A DNA stretch of 64,000 bases from Dyella nitratireducens (GTDB lineage Bacteria > Pseudomonadota > Gammaproteobacteria > Xanthomonadales > Rhodanobacteraceae): contig NZ_BMJA01000001.1 of assembly GCF_014642835.1 (NCBI RefSeq), forward strand, positions 1,659,267 through 1,723,266. Reading direction: 5' to 3'. This document shows positions 58,655 to 64,000 of the stretch, in pieces. The notes beneath the pieces are model-generated. The model was not told where the DNA came from. It saw only the letters and a program-made list of their open reading frames with translations, and made no database searches. Made by a program: the position numbers and the translations under genes. Numbering within the stretch: the stretch's first letter is position 1; each line of letters starts with the position of its first letter.

Positions 58655-59893
58655 TCAGCGGATGTAGTCGAACAGGCTGGTGCCCTGGATCTTGGCGAAC
58701 ACCTGCTGCGACGCCTGCAGCGCCGTGGATTGCAGCGAGAGATTGCTGATGGCCGTCGCCATGTCGACGTCCTGCACGTCGGATAGCGCGCTCTTGTAGG
58801 TCACGCTGAGGTCGGAGTAACTGGTGCTCTGCTGTTGCAGCGTATCGATGCGGCTGCCAACGGAAACCTGCGCATTGGACACCGAATTCATCGCCTGGTT
58901 GAGCGACTCGAGCTGGCGGTTGAGCGTGTTGGCAACGGAGGTCGAGCTGCCGCCGCTCTGCAGGGCGGTGATCATGTTGTTGAGCGTGGTGAAGACGTCC
59001 TGCGTGTTGGATGCGCTGTCCGATTGCACCTTGACCGTATCGCCCGAGTTCGGCGTACCACTCATATTGATGGTGATGCCGTTGAAGCTGATGCTGCCGC
59101 CATCGGTATACGTGCCGGTAACCGGATTGCCGCTGCTGTCGGTGACGGGATTGCCCGCCGCATCCGTCACGCTGTAGGTGCCATTCGCGCCAAAAGTGAT
59201 GGTGTCGTTGACCGGTCCTGATGCTGTGGCAGCGCTCCACGCGGCGGCATTGGTGACACTGTTCGAACCCACGATCAGCGTGCCGGTATTGCTGCTGCCC
59301 GCGCTGGAAACGAATGAACCGTTGCCGGCGGCGAGGTTCATGAAAATGTCGCTGCCGGAATCGCTGCTGGCCACCTGCAGACCACCGCCGACGGCGGTGA
59401 AGGATTGTTGGTCGTTGCCGGCATACGTCACCGCGCCCGTGCTGCTGTTCGTCACGAACGGCGTGTTGGTCGTGCTGGTTCCGGTAAATAGTGCCTGCCC
59501 GTTGCCGTCGGTGGTGTTGGCGAGCTGCACGAGCTGGTCGCGGTATTGCGTGAGCTGCGTGGCCATGTTGCTCAGGTCGGAAGACGACATGGCGCCGTTG
59601 ATCGCACCCAAGGCGATATCGTTCACGCTGCTCAGCAGGTTGTTGACGGTCGTGAGCGTGCTCGACTCGGTGGACAGGCGCGTATTGGCAGCATTGATGT
59701 TGCTGGTGTACTGCGTGTTCTCGGCAAGAATGTGATTCAGCTGCACGACCTGCGCCGCACCCGTGGGATTGTCCGACGCCACGTTGATGGAATAGCCGGT
59801 GCTGATTTCGTTTTGCGTCTGCGCCAGCGCACTCTGCTGGTCGAGCATGGTGTTGACTTGCTGCTGGTACATCCAGGCGGTGGAGATGCGCAT
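58655..59893 (-). CDS. flgL: Hook-filament junction protein FlgL
   Basis: 412 residues. The flagellin-like N-terminus is MRISTAWMYQQQVNTMLDQQSALAQTQNEISTGYSINVASDNPTGAAQVVQLNHILAENTQY, and the C-terminus is ALSDVQDVDMATAISNLSLQSTALQASQQVFAKIQGTSLFDYIR. It forms the junction with FlgK on which FliD and FliC assemble. 15 nt after flgK. Confidence 0.96.
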   Translation of the reverse strand: MRISTAWMYQQQVNTMLDQQSALAQTQNEISTGYSINVASDNPTGAAQVVQLNHILAENTQYTSNINAANTRLSTESSTLTTVNNLLSSVNDIALGAINGAMSSSDLSNMATQLTQYRDQLVQLANTTDGNGQALFTGTSTTNTPFVTNSSTGAVTYAGNDQQSFTAVGGGLQVASSDSGSDIFMNLAAGNGSFVSSAGSSNTGTLIVGSNSVTNAAAWSAATASGPVNDTITFGANGTYSVTDAAGNPVTDSSGNPVTGTYTDGGSISFNGITINMSGTPNSGDTVKVQSDSASNTQDVFTTLNNMITALQSGGSSTSVANTLNRQLESLNQAMNSVSNAQVSVGSRIDTLQQQSTSYSDLSVTYKSALSDVQDVDMATAISNLSLQSTALQASQQVFAKIQGTSLFDYIR

Positions 59894-59908
59894 CGTAGAA
59901 CCCTGCTC

Positions 59909-61804
59909 TTAACCGTATTGAATGGCGGTGATCAGACTGCTGAAGATCTGCTCGGCGGTCGTGATGACTTGCGCCGAGGCCTGGTAGGCCTGCTGGAACT
60001 GCACGAGGTTGGCCGCTTCCTGGTTCATGTTCACGCCCGCGTAGCTCTGTTGCGTGCTCATCGCCTGGTTGTAGATGTTGGTTTGCGTGGTGAGGTCGGC
60101 ACTGGCCAGGCTGCCGGCGCTGCCGATCTGCGCCGTGAGATTGGCGTAGCTGGCTATCACCGACGTCTTGCCGCCGTTGGTCACGCCGGTATCCGACAGT
60201 GCCGCCAGCGACAGCGCATTGCTGTTGTCGTTGAGGCCATTGGTATTGGCCGATACCGCGAACGTGTCGCCGCTCGCCGGCGTGCCGGTCAAACTCATGC
60301 TCCAACCGTCGGCAGTGATCGGCTGGCCGGCGGTGTACGTGCCGGTGGTCGTGTTACCTGCACCGTCGACAATCGTGTAGTTGCCGCCCGCGCCGAAGGT
60401 GACGGTGGCGCCGGAAAGCAGATTGCTGTTCGCCGAGTTGGTCACGCTCACCGAGCCTGCCTTGCCCGTGCCGGTGTTGCTCGTTCCTGCCGAAGCCGTC
60501 AGCGCGGCAGCGGCGGCAATGCCATTCGGATCAGTCATGACGACCGATAGCGAGGTCGAAGCGTTGCGCGTGGGCTCGATTTCATAGCTGTCGCCGGTCT
60601 GCGCCGTGCCGGACACGCTGAAAGTGAGACCATTCGCGGACAATGTGCCATTGGCATTGGCGGTAAGCGCCACGTTCTGGCCGCTCGTCGTCGACAAGGT
60701 CCAGCCGTTGGTGCCGGTGCCCGTACCGGTGTAGCGCAGCAGGTAATCGGATGTGGTGAGCTGCGACACGTCGCTGACGGATGCCGTGATGGTCGCGCCA
60801 CCGGTGGAATTCTTGTTCGACGGCAACACGGACGGCGAACCGACACTGAAAATCGCCTGGCCTTGCTGGCCATTGAGATTCAGTCCCGCGGCCTGCTGGC
60901 CGTTGACGCTGGAAGCCAACGCAATCGCCGACTGGCCCAACGCGTTTTGCGCGGGCGCCAGAACCGTGTCGCGATAGCTCAACAACGCACCAAGCGTTCC
61001 ACCGCTCAGTTGCGAGGTAATGTCGTTGCCCGCGCTGTCGTACACGTCGGTACTGCCGGGATCGTATTGATTGGCGCCGCTGGACAGCGCATACGACTGC
61101 GCGCCGCTTACCAGCGTGCCACCGGCCGAGGTGTACACGCTGACCGAACCATCATTGCTGGTCGACGCGGAAATGCCGGTCAGTCCGGCCAACTGCTGCA
61201 CCAGGCTATCGCGTTGGTCAAGCAATGCGTTCGGATTGCCGGTGCTGCCGGCCTGCAGGATCTGGTTGTTGAGCTTGGCGATCTGCGAAGCCAGGTTGTT
61301 GATGCTGGTGACGGTACCGCCGATCTGCTGGTTGACCTGTGTCGACTGGGTGCTGAGCTGCTGGCCGAGCGTGTTGAACACACTGGTCAGCGAGGAAGCG
61401 CTGCCCAAGGCCGCCTGACGCACCGAGGAAGAAGTCGGCGAATTCGCCACGCTGCTGAAGCTGCTGTAGAGGTTGTCCAGTGATGTCTGCAAATTGCCGC
61501 TGTTGCTCAGGAAGCCATTGAGCGCACTGGTGAGATTGTTGTTGGTGGTCGCGTTTTGCAGGCTGCTGTTGCCGCTCCACACCGCCTGTGTCAGGTATTG
61601 GCTGTAGGCGCGCTGCACCGCCGTCACGTTCACGCCGGAGCCGATCGTGTATTGGCCGTTGCTCTGCCCGATCGTTTCCGCCTGCAGCACGCTTTCCTCG
61701 CTGTAGCCGCTGCTGCTGGCATTGGCGATGTTGTTGCTGACGGTGCTTAGCGCGACCTGGGCAGCGTTGAGGCCGGAAATGCCGATGTTGAGGATGCTGG
61801 ACAT
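59909..61804 (-). CDS. flgK: Hook-filament junction protein FlgK
   Basis: 631 residues. The rod/hook-type N-terminus is SSILNIGISGLNAAQVALSTVSNNIANASSSGYSEESVLQAE, and the C-terminus is MNQEAANLVQFQQAYQASAQVITTAEQIFSSLITAIQYG. The interior is Ser/Thr/Ala/Gly-rich. A REP pair separates it from flgJ. Confidence 0.97.
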   Translation of the reverse strand: MSSILNIGISGLNAAQVALSTVSNNIANASSSGYSEESVLQAETIGQSNGQYTIGSGVNVTAVQRAYSQYLTQAVWSGNSSLQNATTNNNLTSALNGFLSNSGNLQTSLDNLYSSFSSVANSPTSSSVRQAALGSASSLTSVFNTLGQQLSTQSTQVNQQIGGTVTSINNLASQIAKLNNQILQAGSTGNPNALLDQRDSLVQQLAGLTGISASTSNDGSVSVYTSAGGTLVSGAQSYALSSGANQYDPGSTDVYDSAGNDITSQLSGGTLGALLSYRDTVLAPAQNALGQSAIALASSVNGQQAAGLNLNGQQGQAIFSVGSPSVLPSNKNSTGGATITASVSDVSQLTTSDYLLRYTGTGTGTNGWTLSTTSGQNVALTANANGTLSANGLTFSVSGTAQTGDSYEIEPTRNASTSLSVVMTDPNGIAAAAALTASAGTSNTGTGKAGSVSVTNSANSNLLSGATVTFGAGGNYTIVDGAGNTTTGTYTAGQPITADGWSMSLTGTPASGDTFAVSANTNGLNDNSNALSLAALSDTGVTNGGKTSVIASYANLTAQIGSAGSLASADLTTQTNIYNQAMSTQQSYAGVNMNQEAANLVQFQQAYQASAQVITTAEQIFSSLITAIQYG

Positions 61805-61845
61805 GAAATGGGCATTTCCTTGGTCAGTAACGGATTTGCCATGCC

Positions 61846-61964
61846 GTCATGCCGGCGCAAGCCGGAATCCAGTTTGAATATGCCGTGCGAAGCACACAAA
61901 ACCTTTTATATCGTGTGCTTCGCACCGCATGTTTTGCCTGGATTCCGGCCTGCGCCGGAATGAC
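61846..61964. repeat. Palindromic REP pair, GTCATTCCGG family, copy 5
   Basis: GTCATGCCGGCGCAAGCCGG..CCAG and the inverted CTGGATTCCGGCCTGCGCCG..GAC, 119 bp, in the flgJ-flgK spacer. Confidence 0.85.
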
Positions 61965-61996
61965 GACGGCGAGAGAGGGTGGTACCCGTCGGCTAG

Positions 61997-62950
61997 TCAT
62001 AAATTCGGCACTCCCACCGATTTCTTGAGCGCATCCAGGGCCTGCCGCATCATGCCGCTGTTGGCGATGGCCGCCACCTTGCCTGCGTATTCGGGGTCGG
62101 TGGCGTAGCCGCCTTCGACCAGCGCGCGGGCATAACCCAGCGTGTCATCGCCACGGCCAAGCGCACCAACATAGCGCGGGTCCTTGCCGATCAGGTCGGC
62201 GTAATCGGCCAGCGATTCGGCGGTGGATTTATAGGAACGGAATTGCGCCTGTTTGCGCACGGCGATACCGCCTTCGTATTCCACCGTCGGCACGTTCACA
62301 CGTGAACCGTCCCAGCCACCGCCGGCCTTGATGCCGAACAGGTTGAAGCTGCTGCTGCCGTCGGCATGCGTGGGCATGTGCTTGCCCCATTGTGTTTCCA
62401 GTGCGGCCTGCGCCAGCACCGTGCGCAGCGACAGGCCCAGTTCTTTCGCCACGATGCTGGCCTGCGGCGCGAGTTCGCGCACAAAGGCTTCGGCATCCTG
62501 CGGTAGCCAGGCCATCGCCTTGCGCGCCGTGGATTGCGTGGCGTCGGCAACGGCGAACAGGCGTTGTTTCCAGTCGTCGACGAGACCCGCGGCATGCGGA
62601 TCCACCGCACCTGCATTATTCGCATCGCCCTGGCCATGACCACCAAGCTGGTGGACCAGCAAGTCGGCGATGCCCAGTCCTTTGCCGTGCTGGGAAAGAT
62701 TCAATGCCAGCTGCTGGTCATACATGTCCTGCCAGGAGTCGGTGGCCTGGCTTTCGAACAAGGGGTCGCCGAAGTTGGCTTCGCGCATCGACTTCAGCAG
62801 CATCTCGGTAAACATCGACTCGAACTGCTTGGCAACCGCCGGCAATGCGGCATTGCTGTCCTTATCGGCCTGGTGACGCAGCGCGCCGAACCCGGACAGA
62901 TCTGTCCAGGTGCTCAGCGTTTGCGCTGCGACGTTGCCGATGTCAGCCAT
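61997..62950 (-). CDS. flgJ: Flagellar rod assembly protein/muramidase FlgJ
   Basis: A 317-residue bifunctional rod protein. The N-terminal rod-cap domain reads LPAVAKQFESMFTEMLLKSMREANFGDPLFESQATDSWQDMYDQQLA. The C-terminal glucosaminidase domain (about 160-310) contains LGLSLRTVLAQAALETQWGKHMP (catalytic Glu) and FNLFGIKAGGGWDGSRVNVPTVEYEGG. The start overlaps the flgI stop (TAATG-type). It hydrolyses peptidoglycan locally for rod passage. Confidence 0.97.
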   Translation of the reverse strand: MADIGNVAAQTLSTWTDLSGFGALRHQADKDSNAALPAVAKQFESMFTEMLLKSMREANFGDPLFESQATDSWQDMYDQQLALNLSQHGKGLGIADLLVHQLGGHGQGDANNAGAVDPHAAGLVDDWKQRLFAVADATQSTARKAMAWLPQDAEAFVRELAPQASIVAKELGLSLRTVLAQAALETQWGKHMPTHADGSSSFNLFGIKAGGGWDGSRVNVPTVEYEGGIAVRKQAQFRSYKSTAESLADYADLIGKDPRYVGALGRGDDTLGYARALVEGGYATDPEYAGKVAAIANSGMMRQALDALKKSVGVPNL

Positions 62951-64000
62951 TAGATGACTACCAGGTCTGCATGCAAAGCGCCGGCTTGCTTGAGCGCTTC
63001 AAGAATGGAGATCAGATCCGTCGGCGTCGCGCCAACCTGATTCACCGCACGCACAATCGAATCCAGGCTCACGCCAGGACCGAACTTGAACATGTGTGCG
63101 CCTTGCTGGGTGATCGACACGGCACTGTTCGGTACCACCTGGGTGGTGCCGTTACTGAAGGGACCAGGCTGGCTGACCTGTGGCTGCTCGCTGATCGTCA
63201 CCTGGATCGAACCATGCGCCACCGCGGCAGCCGTCACGCGCACGTCCGCACCGATCACCACCGTGCCGGTACGCGAATTGACGATCACGCGCGCAGGCGC
63301 TTCGCCGGGATCGACATCCAACGCTTCGATCGCGCCCAGCCACGCTACTTTCTGGCTGGGATCAACAGGCCCGCGCACGGCAACGGAACCGCCGTCGAGT
63401 GCATGCGCCGTGCCGGAACCGTACAGATGGTTGATGGCATCGACGATGTGATTGGCGGTGGCGTAGTCGGCGGTATCGAGGTTCAGCACGATATCGCCGC
63501 CACGATTGAAGGAATTGGGCACGATGCGTTCGACCGAAGCACCATTGGGAATGCGGCCACTGGCGGAAACGTTGATCTGCACGCTGGAACCGCTGCGGCC
63601 CGATGCACTGACACCACCGACCACGACGCTGCCTTGGGCGACGGCATAGACGTTGCCATCGGCACCACGCAGCGGTGACATCAATAGCTCGCCGCCACGC
63701 AGGCTCTTGGCATTGCCGATGGAAGCGACCGTTATGTCGATCGTCTGCCCTGGCTTGGCGAACGGCGGCAATTCCGCCGTGATCGTCACCGCAGCAACGT
63801 CTTTCAGCTGCGGCTGAATGCCGGTGGAAGGAATCGACACGCCGAATTGCTTCAGCATGTTCTCCAGGCTTTGCGTGGTGAACGGTGCCTGCGTGGTCTG
63901 GTCGCCGGTGCCGTCCAGGCCTACCACCAGGCCGTAACCGACGAGCTGGTTGCTGCGTACACCGGCAACTTGCACGAGGTCGCGGATCTTGTCGGCGTGG
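62950..64000 (-). CDS. flgI: Flagellar P-ring protein FlgI (5' end cut by window edge)
   Basis: At least 349 residues, open to the right edge, where the codons read [35 protein letters not shown]. The true start with its signal peptide lies beyond 64000. Family landmarks: [60 protein letters not shown], and C-terminal [31 protein letters not shown]. It forms the periplasmic bushing around the rod. flgBCDEFGH would be expected further right. Confidence 0.97.
   Translation of the reverse strand, partial: HADKIRDLVQVAGVRSNQLVGYGLVVGLDGTGDQTTQAPFTTQSLENMLKQFGVSIPSTGIQPQLKDVAAVTITAELPPFAKPGQTIDITVASIGNAKSLRGGELLMSPLRGADGNVYAVAQGSVVVGGVSASGRSGSSVQINVSASGRIPNGASVERIVPNSFNRGGDIVLNLDTADYATANHIVDAINHLYGSGTAHALDGGSVAVRGPVDPSQKVAWLGAIEALDVDPGEAPARVIVNSRTGTVVIGADVRVTAAAVAHGSIQVTISEQPQVSQPGPFSNGTTQVVPNSAVSITQQGAHMFKFGPGVSLDSIVRAVNQVGATPTDLISILEALKQAGALHADLVVI

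Overview
The window is almost entirely a flagellar and chemotaxis supercluster from a high-GC gammaproteobacterium. Gene order, the FleQ/RpoN/FliA-type promoters, the MotC/MotD stators, the FhlB and FliK-like pair, and the many palindromic REP elements all suggest the Xanthomonadales, probably Rhodanobacteraceae (Dyella/Rhodanobacter-like). That placement is inference; no rRNA or other phylogenetic marker lies in the window.

Layout. Nearly all motility genes are on the minus strand, so read right to left. 64000-58655: flgI (cut by the right edge), flgJ, flgK, flgL. 58614-57183: two SAM methyltransferases. 57196-53439: plus-strand accessory block (hipBA toxin-antitoxin kinase pair, a MarR-GNAT fusion, a lone ATPase). 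53213-48225: a 1662-residue multi-module glycosyltransferase/methyltransferase beside flagellin, likely for flagellin glycosylation. 47802-44178: fliC, fliD, fliS, fliT. 44043-37259: two large plus-strand paralogous genes I do not recognise as described proteins; they look like polymorphic secreted effectors. 37076-36480: an atypical PilZ-like protein. 36111-34648: fleQ, the sigma-54 activator. 34609-27357: fliEFGHIJK. 26942-21298: fliLMNOPQR and flhB. 21276-9731: flhA, flhF, fleN, fliA, cheY, cheZ, cheA, motC, motD, cheW. 9685-8286: FliK-like protein and FhlB on the plus strand. 8010-1: a second chemosensory set (STAS protein, cheY, cheA, mcp, cheW, mcp, cheR cut by the left edge).

Regulation can be partly read from the DNA. 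Sigma-54 sites lie before fliE (inside the 3' end of fleQ) and fliL, with a weaker one before fliK. FliA-type sites lie before fliC, before the STAS-cheY-cheA operon, divergently before the FliK-like/FhlB operon, and before cheW-mcp. This fits a FleQ to RpoN to FliA hierarchy.

Several palindromic repeat families occupy the spacers: five GTAG-type pairs, five pairs of an ATTCCGG..CCGGAAT type, four CTCCCTC..GAGGGAG-type pairs and two CCCCGGCG..CGCCGGGG-type pairs. One of the last kind lies in frame in the 5' end of fliP. The most unusual items are the two effector-like genes with a shared leader and unrelated C-termini, a nearly perfect three-way-junction palindrome between flhF and fleN, and the REP-encoded N-terminal extension of FliP.
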